NCBI GenBank assembly: GCA_965247425.1 | Contig: OZ252023.1 | Span: 1,550,001 to 1,614,000, forward strand | DNA length: 64,000 bases | Direction: 5' to 3' | Origin: CAZOZZ01 sp965247425 | GTDB taxonomy: Bacteria > Acidobacteriota > Terriglobia > 20CM-2-55-15 | Part shown: in pieces, positions 8,703-17,868 of the stretch | Layout of the letters: each line of letters opens with the position of its first letter | How positions within the stretch are numbered: position 1 is the first letter of the stretch | Translations under genes and position numbers: made by a program | The notes under the pieces: generated by a model | The model's database searches: none | Seen by the model: only the letters and a program-made list of their open reading frames with translations | Told to the model about the DNA's origin: nothing

Positions 8703-10313
8703 ATGCAGGAATCACGGACGGTCATGGACCGGGGAAAATGGCTTCTGCGCCTGATCTGGGTCCGGGCGGGCATTTTTACCGTATTCGTGGCCGCCCAGCG
8801 TTCCGTGGACATGCTCGTCCTGCTGGGCGCCGTCTACGCGCTGTCGCTGTGCTGGGTGGCGTTCATCCGTCTGAACAAGTCGTACGTCGCCCAGGCCTAC
8901 GCCCAGATCGCCGTCGACCTTCTCCTGATCACATGGACCGTCAACCGGACCGGTGGTCTCGACAGCTACTTTTCCTCTCTCTATTTTCTTGAGATCGTGA
9001 TGTCCAGCATTCTGCTGGAGCGCCGTGGCGCATACCTGACCGCGATCGCCAGTTCGCTTCTGCACGGCGTCCACATCGATCTTGCGCACTTCCAGGTCAT
9101 TCCGTCGACGACGGTCAGCTTTCCGGAGTTTGTGGAGTTGCAGTACATCGTCGGCGTGACGATCCTGGGTTTCAGCGCGGTGGGCTTTCTGGCGAACGTT
9201 CTGGCCGAAAACTGGCACATTACCGACGCCGCGCTGGAAAAGTCAACCGGAGAGGTGGCGTCTCTACAGGCGCTCAACACGCGAATTGTCGAGAGCCTGG
9301 GAAGCGGGCTTATTACGACCGACCTGGACGGTAAGATAGTTCTGTTCAACCCCGCTGCGGCTCGCATTTCAGGCCGAAGCTCCGCCGAAGCCGTTGGACG
9401 CCAGATTCAGGAGGTGCTTCCTGGTCTCGAACCTGACGCGGGTCCGGGACGTCTGGAGGTGTCGATGAGAGGGCCGAGCGGCCGCTCCGTGTGCCTGCAG
9501 TTCTCGATTACGCCGCTGGCAATGGATCCGGATCGCATGACGGGCTATGTCTGGAGCTTCGACGACGTGACCGAACTGCGCGAAATGGAACGACAGCTTC
9601 GCCATAAGGAACGGATGGCCGCGATTGGCGTCATGTCTGCAGGCATCGCGCATGAGATCCGCAATCCCCTGGCTTCGATTACCGGTTCGTTCGATCTGCT
9701 TCGATCCGAACTCGATCTCGGTTCGGAACAGAGGCAGCTGGCAGGAATCATTGCCAGGGAGACGGAACGGCTGAATCAAACGATCAACGATTTCCTTCTG
9801 TATGCCCGGCCGGTCGTTCCCAGAAAAGATCGGATTCGGCTGGACCGTGTTATTTCAGATTCCGTTCAGCTCATACGAAACAGCCCGGATCTAGGCCCCG
9901 ACCACAAGATCGAGACCGACTTGGGGCCGGTTTCGGCCGAGGTTGACGAGCGCCTGATGCGACAGGTGTTTTACAATCTGGCTTCAAACGCGTTCAAGGC
10001 GATGCCGGATTCGGGAACGCTTAACATTCGGTTGGAAGCCCATCATGGAAGCGTACACATTCGGTTTGAAGACTCCGGGGTCGGCATGACCGAGGGCGAA
10101 ATCGATCAGTTGTTCCTCCCGTTCAACTCGTCGTTCAGGACCGGCACAGGCCTTGGATTGTCTATCGTCTATCAGATCGTGAACGCCCACCAAGGTTCGA
10201 TCACGGTTCGTTCGAAGCCCGGAAAGGGAACTGTGTTTGAGATCGAACTGCCCGAGGAACAGGGAACCGAGGTGGGCGACAGCAGCAGGACCTTCGAGAA
10301 TGCCGATATCTGA
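8703..10313 (+). CDS. pilS: PilS-like sensor histidine kinase
   Basis: 536 aa. The N-terminal third holds about six hydrophobic segments (residues 14-165), as in PilS, where this membrane domain senses pilin. A PAS domain (about 188-295) and HisKA with His317 in 'AGIAHEIRNPLASITGS' follow, then an HATPase with 'NLASNAFKAM', 'DSGVGM' and 'GTGLGLSI'. It is the partner of PilR immediately downstream and lies right after pilC. By family knowledge it sets the phosphorylation state of PilR and so pilin transcription. Methionine 9 is an alternative start. Confidence 0.9.
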   Translation: MQESRTVMDRGKWLLRLIWVRAGIFTVFVAAQRSVDMLVLLGAVYALSLCWVAFIRLNKSYVAQAYAQIAVDLLLITWTVNRTGGLDSYFSSLYFLEIVMSSILLERRGAYLTAIASSLLHGVHIDLAHFQVIPSTTVSFPEFVELQYIVGVTILGFSAVGFLANVLAENWHITDAALEKSTGEVASLQALNTRIVESLGSGLITTDLDGKIVLFNPAAARISGRSSAEAVGRQIQEVLPGLEPDAGPGRLEVSMRGPSGRSVCLQFSITPLAMDPDRMTGYVWSFDDVTELREMERQLRHKERMAAIGVMSAGIAHEIRNPLASITGSFDLLRSELDLGSEQRQLAGIIARETERLNQTINDFLLYARPVVPRKDRIRLDRVISDSVQLIRNSPDLGPDHKIETDLGPVSAEVDERLMRQVFYNLASNAFKAMPDSGTLNIRLEAHHGSVHIRFEDSGVGMTEGEIDQLFLPFNSSFRTGTGLGLSIVYQIVNAHQGSITVRSKPGKGTVFEIELPEEQGTEVGDSSRTFENADI

Positions 10314-10348
10314 CCTGTTCATTGGCTGAATCCCATGTCGAATCCAAT

Positions 10349-11734
10349 ATGAGCCAGAGATCGAAAATTCTTGTCATCGACGACGAGCTTTCCATACGGG
10401 AAATGCTTCAGATCTTTCTGAAGAGAGAGGGCTTCGAGGTGACGACCGCCGGGAGCGGCGAGGAGGGGCTGGAATACATACGACAGGATGCTTACGACGT
10501 CGTCGTGTCCGACATCAAAATGCCGGACATGACCGGGATCGATCTTCTCCGCCTTGTACGATCCGAAAATGTAGCGGTGACCTTCATCCTCCTGACCGCA
10601 TTCGCCACGACTGAGACGGCCATTCAGGCTCTCAAGATGGGAGCGTTTGACTACATCCTGAAGACCGATAATTTCATGGAGGAGTTGCGCCACATCATTG
10701 AGAGGGCGCTGGAGGAACGGCGTCTCCGCGAGGAAAATACCTATCTCAAGCGGGAGTTCAAGAAACAGCACGGCATGGGAAGCCTGATCGGCCGGAGCGA
10801 AACGATGCAGGAATTGTTTCGCATGATCGGGGTCGTCGGAGAGACCCACAGCACGATCCTCATAACGGGGGAAAGTGGTACGGGCAAAGAGCTGGTTGCC
10901 AAGGCGATCCACCTGGCCAGCCCGAGGGCAGAACGTACCTTCACGTCTGTAAACTGCGGCGCCCTCACAGAGACCTTGTTGGAATCCGAGCTGTTTGGTT
11001 ACGTCAAAGGCGCGTTCACGGGTGCCGACCGTGATCGCAAGGGGCTTTTCGAGGTCGCGACGGAGGGTACGATTTTTCTGGACGAGGTAGGCGAAACCAG
11101 TCCCGCGATGCAAGTCAAGTTGCTACGGGTTTTGCAGGAGAGGACGATTCGCCGCGTCGGCGGAAACGACGAAATCCCGATCGATGTCCGGATCATATCC
11201 GCGACGAATCAGGACCTCTCGGCCATGGTGTCGGAAGGTCGGTTCAGAGAGGACCTGTTCTACCGCATCAGTGTCATCCCACTCGAGGTCGCACCTCTCC
11301 GGCACCGGTTGGAGGACATACCGCTTCTCGCCAACCACTTTCTCGATCGGCTCAACCGGTCGATGGGAAAGAAGATTGAGAGTATCGCCGAAGGGGCGTT
11401 TCGAAAACTTGAAGCCTATGATTGGCCCGGCAACGTGAGGGAACTCGAAAATACGATGGAACGCGCGTTCATCCTCGAAAGTTCCAACCAACTATCGGCA
11501 GAACACATCTTGAGCCGGTTGTCGGGAATCTCCCGCAACAAGACCGCTCCGGTGATACCCCCGGGAGGATTGGATCTGGAGTCCTACGTCGAAGGGCTCC
11601 AGAAAGACTACTTCGAAGAAGCCCTTCGCAGGACCAACGGAGTTCAGGTGAAAGCCGCCGAATTGCTCGGCATACCCTACCGCTCGTTCAGACACTATAT
11701 TAAGAAGTTCAATGTGAAGACGAATGGGAAGTGA
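10349..11734 (+). CDS. pilR: PilR-like sigma-54-dependent response regulator
   Basis: About 461 aa from the ATG at 10349; a TTG at 10322 would add nine residues of no family character. Receiver domain with Asp55 ('VVVSDIKMPDMTG'), AAA+ domain with Walker A GESGTGK (174-180) and a canonical sigma-54 contact loop GAFTGA (221-226), then a Fis-type helix-turn-helix ('VKAAELLGIPYRSFRHYIKKF'). It activates sigma-54 promoters; the obvious target in this window is the pilin promoter candidate at 39128-39143. It ends the pilB-C-S-R run. Confidence 0.9.
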   Translation: MSQRSKILVIDDELSIREMLQIFLKREGFEVTTAGSGEEGLEYIRQDAYDVVVSDIKMPDMTGIDLLRLVRSENVAVTFILLTAFATTETAIQALKMGAFDYILKTDNFMEELRHIIERALEERRLREENTYLKREFKKQHGMGSLIGRSETMQELFRMIGVVGETHSTILITGESGTGKELVAKAIHLASPRAERTFTSVNCGALTETLLESELFGYVKGAFTGADRDRKGLFEVATEGTIFLDEVGETSPAMQVKLLRVLQERTIRRVGGNDEIPIDVRIISATNQDLSAMVSEGRFREDLFYRISVIPLEVAPLRHRLEDIPLLANHFLDRLNRSMGKKIESIAEGAFRKLEAYDWPGNVRELENTMERAFILESSNQLSAEHILSRLSGISRNKTAPVIPPGGLDLESYVEGLQKDYFEEALRRTNGVQVKAAELLGIPYRSFRHYIKKFNVKTNGK

Positions 11735-11750
11735 TGGGGGATGGGGAAGT

Positions 11751-11913
11751 GGTTAGTGGTCAGTTGGCGGCTGCGCCGCCGGGGGGGTAGGCATGCGACT
11801 CGGGGCGTCCCTCCGTGGGCGCCCGCGGTGTCGCGGAATACTCGCACGGACGCCTGTTCCCGATACCTTCGTCGCCTACCCGCGGGTGGCCAGGGACGGC
11901 CACCCCGACACGC
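11751..11913 (+). repeat. Palindromic dispersed element, copy 1
   Basis: Non-coding element just after pilR. It begins with 'agtggtcagttggcggctg', then holds 'tcggggcgtccctccgtggg' and near its end a perfect hairpin GGTGGCC-AGGGAC-GGCCACC, closing with CCCCGACACGC. The outer parts are themselves inverted (TCGGGGCGTCCCT against AGGGACGGCCACCCCGA). A second copy in opposite orientation lies at 35242-35446. The stretch between the conserved arms differs between the copies. No gene is seen in the 198-bp gap it occupies. Confidence 0.7.
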
Positions 11914-11932
11914 TTTTATGCTACGTTCTTCC

Positions 11933-12961
11933 CTACTCCGCCCTCCTGTGCGATGCCTTGTAATGCATGGACAGGAGATCGGCGCCGAAGTCGTTTGTCA
12001 GGTCTCGCCAGACCGAATGGATGTGGTTGGCGCTGTTCTGAATGTTGTCGTATTCGATGATGAACGTGGGACCTTGTACTCGGTAGTAGTGTCCCTCGCC
12101 ACGCATGTTGCTGCCCGCCCAGGCGAAATGGATTTGGTCGACACCTGCTTCCCGGATGGTCTCGACGGCCTTGGCGGCCTCTTCGGGTGACATGTTGCTC
12201 GTGTATTCCCTGACGATGTTGAACAGTATTTCCCTCTGATCCGGAGTCATGTCCGCAGCCGCGACACCTTTGGGCGGTTCTGGCTCGGACTGTTCCGGCC
12301 GCATCAGAATGTCGTCGGGAGCTTCGGGCGCGATCATGACCGATTGCCTTTGATTTGAATCGAGGGCGGCCAGAAGTTCGCGGCCCAGATCCTCTTCGCG
12401 GCCCAGTGGGCGCAGGCCTTTCAGGGGCCCTTCCTTGACCTCGGCCGGGTTTGCTCCAAAGAACGAGGGGGTCGAGGCGGCCACCTTGCCATCATCGATG
12501 GCGAAGTTCACCGAGAGGTGATGCCCCTCGACTCGCCAGGCCCAGGTTCCCGTGTCCGACGGCGTGCCGAAGACGCTGAAATAGTAGTCCTGGGGATCCC
12601 GTGTCCGTCTTCCGCCTTCCAGGTCATAGAGCACCTTTTCCAGGCTCATGATCGTGGTTGCCTTGATGTAGCCCGACTGGCTGAGTCCGGACACCAGCAT
12701 GCCCTGGGCAAACTGCCGCTGGTAGGGTTCCATCTCCTTCAACGGCAACCCGTTTCGTACGCGGGGGATGAAATGCCAGTTGAGGCGTTCTTCGTCCGAG
12801 AATTCGAATGTCGCCTGATTTCGCTGTGCTGGGGACAGCGATGCGAGGAACGCGTTCACCGTGGTGGTCATCGCAGGCACGCTTTGTGCCTGGTAATAAG
12901 CCGTCGTGCCCGATGCGAGCAAGCATACGAGTACCACTGCCAGTCTTTTGCTTTGCCTCAT
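11933..12961 (-). CDS. DUF3500 family secreted protein
   Basis: 342 aa. The ATG at 12961 has a strong GGAGGCAAAAC Shine-Dalgarno sequence and begins a signal peptide ('MRQSKRLAVVLVCLLASGTTA'). The body matches the DUF3500 pattern: 'FDEERLNWHFIPR'-type text ('FSDEERLNWHFIPRVRNGLP'), 'YIKATTIMSLEKVL', 'GTWAWRVEGHHLSVNF', 'TPSFFGANPAEV', 'IAPEAPDDIL' and 'HFAWAGSNMRGEGHYYRVQG'. The biochemical function of the family is not established. It is divergent from the glycosyltransferase at 13018 across a 56-bp gap and is probably periplasmic or outer-membrane associated. Confidence 0.85.
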   Translation of the reverse strand: MRQSKRLAVVLVCLLASGTTAYYQAQSVPAMTTTVNAFLASLSPAQRNQATFEFSDEERLNWHFIPRVRNGLPLKEMEPYQRQFAQGMLVSGLSQSGYIKATTIMSLEKVLYDLEGGRRTRDPQDYYFSVFGTPSDTGTWAWRVEGHHLSVNFAIDDGKVAASTPSFFGANPAEVKEGPLKGLRPLGREEDLGRELLAALDSNQRQSVMIAPEAPDDILMRPEQSEPEPPKGVAAADMTPDQREILFNIVREYTSNMSPEEAAKAVETIREAGVDQIHFAWAGSNMRGEGHYYRVQGPTFIIEYDNIQNSANHIHSVWRDLTNDFGADLLSMHYKASHRRAE

Positions 12962-13017
12962 GTTTTGCCTCCGGATGGAGAACGAATATACTCGAAAACC
13001 CATGCGATGCTCAACCC

Positions 13018-14160
13018 ATGTCTAAACCTCCCAAGATCAAAATCCTGCATCTCATAACCGGATTGGACCTTGCGGGTTCGCAGATGATGCTCGTGAACCT
13101 GCTTCGGAGCATGAACCGGGAACGTTTCGAAAGCGTCGTCGTTTCCCTGCAGGACGGGGGCCCGAGGAGATCCGAAGTGGACAGCATGAGCATCCCGGTG
13201 TTTTCGCTCGGAGTAGGTCGGGGCGTGCCGAATCCGGCGGGGTTGGTTCGCCTTCTGCGCCTGGTCAGAAGAGAACGACCCGACGTTTTGCAGAGCTGGT
13301 TGTACCATGCGGACCTGTTAGGCCTGGTGGCCGCCAGGATGTCTCGGGTTCCCGCATGTGCGTGGAACATTCGGACTTCGGAAATGGACATGACCCGGTA
13401 TTCGACGATATCCAGGCTCGTGTTCGCTTCACTGCCATGGCTGTCACGCTACCCCGACGTCGTCGTGGTCAATTCCGACGCCGGCCGGAAACTGCATGAG
13501 AGCCTGAAGTTTCGGCCCCGTCGCTGGAGGCTGATTCCGAACGGTTTCGATCTGGACAGGTTTCACCCCGATCCGGGGGCGAGAGCTCGGCTTCGGCGCC
13601 AGATTGGCGCCCCGAACTCGTTCCTGATCGGTCTGGTCGCCAGGTACGACCCGATGAAGGACCACCTGACGTTTCTGAGGGCCGCCGCTCGATTCAGGAA
13701 ATCGTGGCCGGATGCCCGCTTCGTCCTTGCCGGGGGCGACATCGATTCGGAAAATCCGACCCTGGTGCGGATGATTACCGACCTGGGCCTGTCCGACGCG
13801 GTCGATCTTCTCGGAGAGCGGGATGACATCGAATCCGTTATTGCTGCCTTGGATATCCTGTCTCTGTCTTCGACCGCCGAAGGTTTTCCCAACTGTATCG
13901 GGGAAGCGATGGCGTGCGGGGTGCCCGGGGTGACGACCGATGTCGGCGATGCGGCCATCCTCGTGGGCGATACCGGACGTGTGGTGCCGGTCCGCGATCC
14001 GGACGCGCTGGCCGACGCCTGGAGCCAGCTGTACGAAATGGGCGAGGAAGCCCGGGTTGAATTGGGCATGGCCGCACGTCGGAGGATCGAGGAGTCCTTC
14101 AGCCTGGCTTCGATCGCCAGGCAGTATGAGGACTTGTACGAAGGGCTCGTGTCGGTTTGA
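13018..14160 (+). CDS. Family 4 glycosyltransferase
   Basis: 380 aa GT-B fold glycosyltransferase. The N-terminal acceptor domain has 'KILHLITGLDLAGSQMMLVNLL'. The C-terminal nucleotide-sugar domain has 'IPNGFDLDRFHPD', 'GLVARYDPMKDHLTFLRAA', 'LLGERDDIESVIAALDILSLSS' and the EX7E-type motif 'TAEGFPNCIGEAMACG'. It transfers a sugar from an NDP-sugar to a growing polysaccharide or lipid-linked acceptor in the cytoplasm. The start is the ATG at 13018 (MSKPPK); the open frame upstream overlaps the DUF3500 gene and is unlikely. It ends 3 bp before the convergent FAD-oxidoreductase gene. Confidence 0.88.
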   Translation: MSKPPKIKILHLITGLDLAGSQMMLVNLLRSMNRERFESVVVSLQDGGPRRSEVDSMSIPVFSLGVGRGVPNPAGLVRLLRLVRRERPDVLQSWLYHADLLGLVAARMSRVPACAWNIRTSEMDMTRYSTISRLVFASLPWLSRYPDVVVVNSDAGRKLHESLKFRPRRWRLIPNGFDLDRFHPDPGARARLRRQIGAPNSFLIGLVARYDPMKDHLTFLRAAARFRKSWPDARFVLAGGDIDSENPTLVRMITDLGLSDAVDLLGERDDIESVIAALDILSLSSTAEGFPNCIGEAMACGVPGVTTDVGDAAILVGDTGRVVPVRDPDALADAWSQLYEMGEEARVELGMAARRRIEESFSLASIARQYEDLYEGLVSV

Positions 14161-14163
14161 GTG

Positions 14164-15477
14164 TCAGGTCGCGATGATGCTCTTCTCCCGGATTCGAGCC
14201 CGAATGTGTTCGGCAGCGTCCCGCCCGCTCAGGATCGAGTCTTCCATCGAATAGTAGTCCCACTTTCCGTAGCGGCCCGCTGTGAAAATGTCCAATGATT
14301 CCAGGTGCCCGGTCAGGTCCTCCAGGTGGGTCTGACGGTGCGTGTCGAAGATGACGTAGGCGCACGGGATGTCGATGGTGTGGCGGGTCAGGATCCTGTC
14401 GCCCGGCTGGAGTATTCCACATTTCTCGAGGTCCTCCAGGACCCGTCCGTAAGCTTGCTCCGTGTCCGGGATGTTGCCCGGCGCGTACGTAATCTCGACA
14501 TACATGGACGACGTGCCTTCCGGTGCGACCGCGGCTGAAAAATTCGCAGGGAACCCGACCCGGGAGAAAACGAACTCGTCTTCGGGGAAGTAGATCCAAT
14601 GCTTTTCCGAGAGGTTCGGCCGATCGACGCCAATGTTGATGTCCAGGACCGAAATCGCCCGAAGTCGTTCGGCGGCAGCGGCGAGCTTGTCGGGGCGGTC
14701 GCTCAACAGCCCGTAGACCATCGGGAGCGGGATTGTCGTCAGCAGGTAATCGTAGGTTTCCTCCCGGTCGCCGGCAAATCGGACGACCTTGGCCAGTGGA
14801 TCGATCGATTCAAGCCGGCATCCGGTATGGATGTTACCGAGAGGCGCCGCGAGAGCGTTGGGGAGACAATCGATGCCGCCGCCCTTCGGGTAAGAAAAAC
14901 TGGGGTTATACCCCATGCGTTCGTTCGTCAGTCCCAGCGCTCCGTTGACCACCTCTTCGAGGCTCGGCTTGGGGATCGACCAGCTCACCCAATCGGAGGT
15001 GATCCCGGCCAAGTCTGTCTTCCAGAATTTCTCGTTGTAGGGAAGCATGAAGTGGTTGGCGATGCCGGTCCCAAATGTCTTCAGCGTCCATTCCTTGAAG
15101 TTGTCCGAAGCAATCGGAGTGCTGCCGATGCTTTCGATGAAGCCCATCAGGCATTCTTTGACGACTTCCGTGGGGAGTCCGTGCGTGTTCGCCTGAAATG
15201 GATAGGGTGTCAAGGTGGCCTTCGAGTAGATCGCGGCCCGCCGTTCCATCTTGGTCAGCGTGTCGGGAAGGATCCGGTCGATGAGTTCCTGCGTGTAGGG
15301 GTCCTTCAGATGGATCAGGTGGCCCGTGACGTCGAACGTAAACCCGTCTTGAACGAAGGACCTGCAGATTCCTCCGATCCTGTCCTCTTTCTCGAAGACC
15401 AGCGGTTCGAATTCCTGGAGATGAAAGCCGCCGCTCAGGCCAGCCAGTCCTCCACCGATGACAACGATCTTTTCCAT
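14164..15477 (-). CDS. FAD-dependent amine-oxidase/UDP-galactopyranose-mutase-like oxidoreductase
   Basis: 437 aa. N-terminal FAD-binding Rossmann motif 'KIVVIGGGLAGLSGGFHLQ', the GG-doublet region 'FEKEDRIGGICRSF', then 'DVTGHLIHL' and a C-terminal FAD motif 'FTAGRYGKWDYYSMEDSILSGRDAAE'. This is the protoporphyrinogen-oxidase/UGM-like group commonly found in polysaccharide clusters, where it is thought to alter a nucleotide sugar or lipid-linked sugar. The ATG at 15477 lies 4 bp after the stop of the WecA-like gene, so the two are an operon. The precise reaction cannot be decided by eye. Confidence 0.8.
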   Translation of the reverse strand: MEKIVVIGGGLAGLSGGFHLQEFEPLVFEKEDRIGGICRSFVQDGFTFDVTGHLIHLKDPYTQELIDRILPDTLTKMERRAAIYSKATLTPYPFQANTHGLPTEVVKECLMGFIESIGSTPIASDNFKEWTLKTFGTGIANHFMLPYNEKFWKTDLAGITSDWVSWSIPKPSLEEVVNGALGLTNERMGYNPSFSYPKGGGIDCLPNALAAPLGNIHTGCRLESIDPLAKVVRFAGDREETYDYLLTTIPLPMVYGLLSDRPDKLAAAAERLRAISVLDINIGVDRPNLSEKHWIYFPEDEFVFSRVGFPANFSAAVAPEGTSSMYVEITYAPGNIPDTEQAYGRVLEDLEKCGILQPGDRILTRHTIDIPCAYVIFDTHRQTHLEDLTGHLESLDIFTAGRYGKWDYYSMEDSILSGRDAAEHIRARIREKSIIAT

Positions 15478-15481
15478 GGGT

Positions 15482-16555
15482 TCAGGTGGATGGGTTTCTG
15501 GAACCTGGCGCGCCGGGATAGACAGGTTTCGGCTTTGTCGAGGGCGTTGGCCTGACATCCACTTTGATCAGCAGGTAGGCCGAGATGAGTCCGGCCGACA
15601 TGGTTCCCAGCAGTAGCGTCAGAGCCCAGACAAGCTGGAGCCGGCTCATCAGGAGAGCTATGGCGCCCAGAGCTGCTGTGGCTGCGTACGTGACGATGGC
15701 GGTCTGCCGGACCGAGAGGTTCAGCTGGCGCAGACGCAGCGCGAAGTGATCCGGGCTGCCCCGGGTTATCGGCAGGCCTTTTCGCCACCGGATGAACATG
15801 ACCAGCGCCGTATCGAACAGCGGGACACCCAGGATGAGTACGGGGCTGATTGTGGCCAGTAGATTGATTCTGGTGTAGCCGGCGTTCATCGAAAGCGAAG
15901 CCAGCATGAAGCCCAGGAACAAGGCGCCCGCATCACCCAGGTAAATCCGCGCAGGATAAAAATTGTGTCGCAGAAAACCCAGCGTCGCGCCTGCCAGAAC
16001 GAAGCACAGCAGGGCAAACGAATCCCGTCCGGCCATGAGGTTCGCCACCCCGATGACTGTTGACGAGATCACCGCAACTCCGGCCGCCTGGCCGTCGAGA
16101 ATGTCGATGATGTTGAAAGCATTCGTCACGGCCAGGATCCAGAGAACGGTGAGCGGGAGGGCGACCCACAGTGGTACGAATTCCAGCTTGATAAAGATAC
16201 CCGACTTCACCAGGACCAGAGCCGCCAGTGTCTGGCCCAGAAGTTTCTGGGACACCGTGATCACGCCAAAGTCGTCGATCAGTCCGACCATCAGGACGAT
16301 TGTTCCGGCAAGCAGGAGACCCAGGATTTCCTGCTCAAACTCCGTGAGAACGCCGACGGTCAGCAGGAACGAGATGAAGATCGCCAGGCCGCCAAGGTAC
16401 GGGATGGCCGACTCCTGTTCTTTCAGCTGGCCGTCGGGACGGTCGACAATGCCCAGTTGAAGAGCCGCCTTTCTCATCACGGGTGTCCAATAGAGGCCGA
16501 ACACCGAACTGAGCAGAACTGCAGCGAGCAGGGTCATCATAGGGCCGCCAGACAT
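15482..16555 (-). CDS. WecA/TagO-like polyprenyl-phosphate GlcNAc-1-phosphate transferase
   Basis: 357 aa integral membrane protein of the GT4/MraY family with about ten membrane segments. Diagnostic motifs are 'GLIDDFGVITVSQKLLGQ' (the Asp-rich active-site loop), 'TNAFNIIDILDGQAAGVA' (NxxNxxDGxDG-like) and 'YLGDAGALFLGFMLASLS'. It starts polysaccharide assembly by moving a sugar-1-phosphate onto undecaprenyl phosphate. The 5' end overlaps the preceding glycosyltransferase by 19 bp. Methionines 6 and 7 are alternative starts. It marks this region as a complete polysaccharide pathway rather than isolated transferases. Confidence 0.9.
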   Translation of the reverse strand: MSGGPMMTLLAAVLLSSVFGLYWTPVMRKAALQLGIVDRPDGQLKEQESAIPYLGGLAIFISFLLTVGVLTEFEQEILGLLLAGTIVLMVGLIDDFGVITVSQKLLGQTLAALVLVKSGIFIKLEFVPLWVALPLTVLWILAVTNAFNIIDILDGQAAGVAVISSTVIGVANLMAGRDSFALLCFVLAGATLGFLRHNFYPARIYLGDAGALFLGFMLASLSMNAGYTRINLLATISPVLILGVPLFDTALVMFIRWRKGLPITRGSPDHFALRLRQLNLSVRQTAIVTYAATAALGAIALLMSRLQLVWALTLLLGTMSAGLISAYLLIKVDVRPTPSTKPKPVYPGAPGSRNPST

Positions 16556-17682
16556 TCCCGGTATGTTTCTTCAAGCTTGGATTGAGAAGTACCGATTTCG
16601 AATTCGACCACCCTGGACCGGCCCTCTTCTCCCATCGATCGCCTTTCCTCCGGCGTGGAAACCAGCCTCAGGACCGACCGGGTCATGCCTTCGATGTCGT
16701 GCGGCCGGTGAAGGTATCCGGTTTTTCCATCGATGATGGCTTCGCTTGCGCCGTCGACATTCGTGGCGACGATCGGCAGTTCGTTGGCCATGCCTTCAGC
16801 GAACACACGCGGTAGGCCTTCCCACAATGATGTGAGCACAAGCACGTCCAGGTTCCGATACACCTCCGGCATGTCCCGTCGCCACCCGAGCAGGGTGATG
16901 TCGGTGCCGATCCCTCTTTCTGCGATCTTGCCCTCGATTTCGTCCCGGAGCTCCCCGTCGCCGATCATGACGAAGTGGACGTCGTCCCTTTCCCGAAGAA
17001 CTCCGGCCGCGACCTCCACGAAATCTACAGGAGATTTCTGGGGCTTGAAACAAGCCACCATTCCCACGACGACCTTGTTCGGGTCGATGCCCCACTCGGC
17101 GAGGCTGGCCCGCCGGGGAGCCGGGACCATGAACTCATCCAGAGAAATAGCGGAACGGCACAACACCCATTGACCTGCCTTGAAAATCCGATACGCTTCG
17201 CCTGTTCGTGCGTTCGAGAGCGAAACGACGACGAACCGGGTCGTCACATAATAAGTTGCTCGTTCCAGCCAGACATAGACGTTGCGTACCAGCGCCCTCT
17301 GTCGATCGTTGAATCCGAAACCATGCGCCGTGTGAATGATGACGGGAACTCCGGCGACCCATGCGGCCCAGCGTCCCAGAATGCCGGCTTTCGAACTATG
17401 CGTGTGAATGATGTCCGGCCGCTCCTTGCGCATCACCGAATAGAGCTTCCACAGTGTCTTGAGATCTTTCCATACGCGGACCTCGCGAACCATCGACGGC
17501 ACCCAGTACACCCGAACGTCGGGAAGGCGCTCCGCATCCTCGTCCATTGGCCCGTCGCATCCCGATATCAGGCCCAGATCGTAGAGACGTCGCGGCAGAA
17601 GCTCCAGGGTCATCAGCGTATTCTTCTGGGCCCCGCCCAGTTCCAGTTTGGTGATGATGTGAAATATCTTCTTTTTCGCCAA
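16537..17682 (-). CDS. Family 4 glycosyltransferase
   Basis: 381 aa GT-B glycosyltransferase. Seen: 'KIFHIITKLELGGAQKNTLMTLELL' (acceptor domain), 'RPDIIHTHSSKAGILGRWAA', 'VPVIIHTAHGFGFND', 'VVVGMVACFKPQKSPVDFVEVAA', 'LLGWRRDMPEVYRNLDVLVLTS' and the EX7E-type motif 'LWEGLPRVFAEGMANELPIV'. It is the first gene of the three-gene minus-strand operon with the WecA-like transferase and the FAD enzyme, so it probably adds the second sugar to the lipid-linked primer. It is divergent from asnB, with a 186-bp gap. Confidence 0.9.
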   Translation of the reverse strand: MAKKKIFHIITKLELGGAQKNTLMTLELLPRRLYDLGLISGCDGPMDEDAERLPDVRVYWVPSMVREVRVWKDLKTLWKLYSVMRKERPDIIHTHSSKAGILGRWAAWVAGVPVIIHTAHGFGFNDRQRALVRNVYVWLERATYYVTTRFVVVSLSNARTGEAYRIFKAGQWVLCRSAISLDEFMVPAPRRASLAEWGIDPNKVVVGMVACFKPQKSPVDFVEVAAGVLRERDDVHFVMIGDGELRDEIEGKIAERGIGTDITLLGWRRDMPEVYRNLDVLVLTSLWEGLPRVFAEGMANELPIVATNVDGASEAIIDGKTGYLHRPHDIEGMTRSVLRLVSTPEERRSMGEEGRSRVVEFEIGTSQSKLEETYRECLAAL

Positions 17683-17868
17683 AGTAGAGTTCCACTACAG
17701 GATGCTTGATCACCTGACTTCTACCACGAGTCGCCGGACAACTATCATATTTTGAACACGGGACAATGATTCATCCAGATATTTTGCTCTTTCCTTCGCT
17801 TTGTCGATGTGCCAGCGTTGCCGTTGGAGCGAGTAGAAGGCGCCAAAAGCCAGCTTCTCATAACAACC

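Noticed and set aside
12518..13057. Plus-strand frame opposite the DUF3500 gene
   Set aside because: Shadow; the DUF3500 gene has a signal peptide, Shine-Dalgarno site and family motifs.
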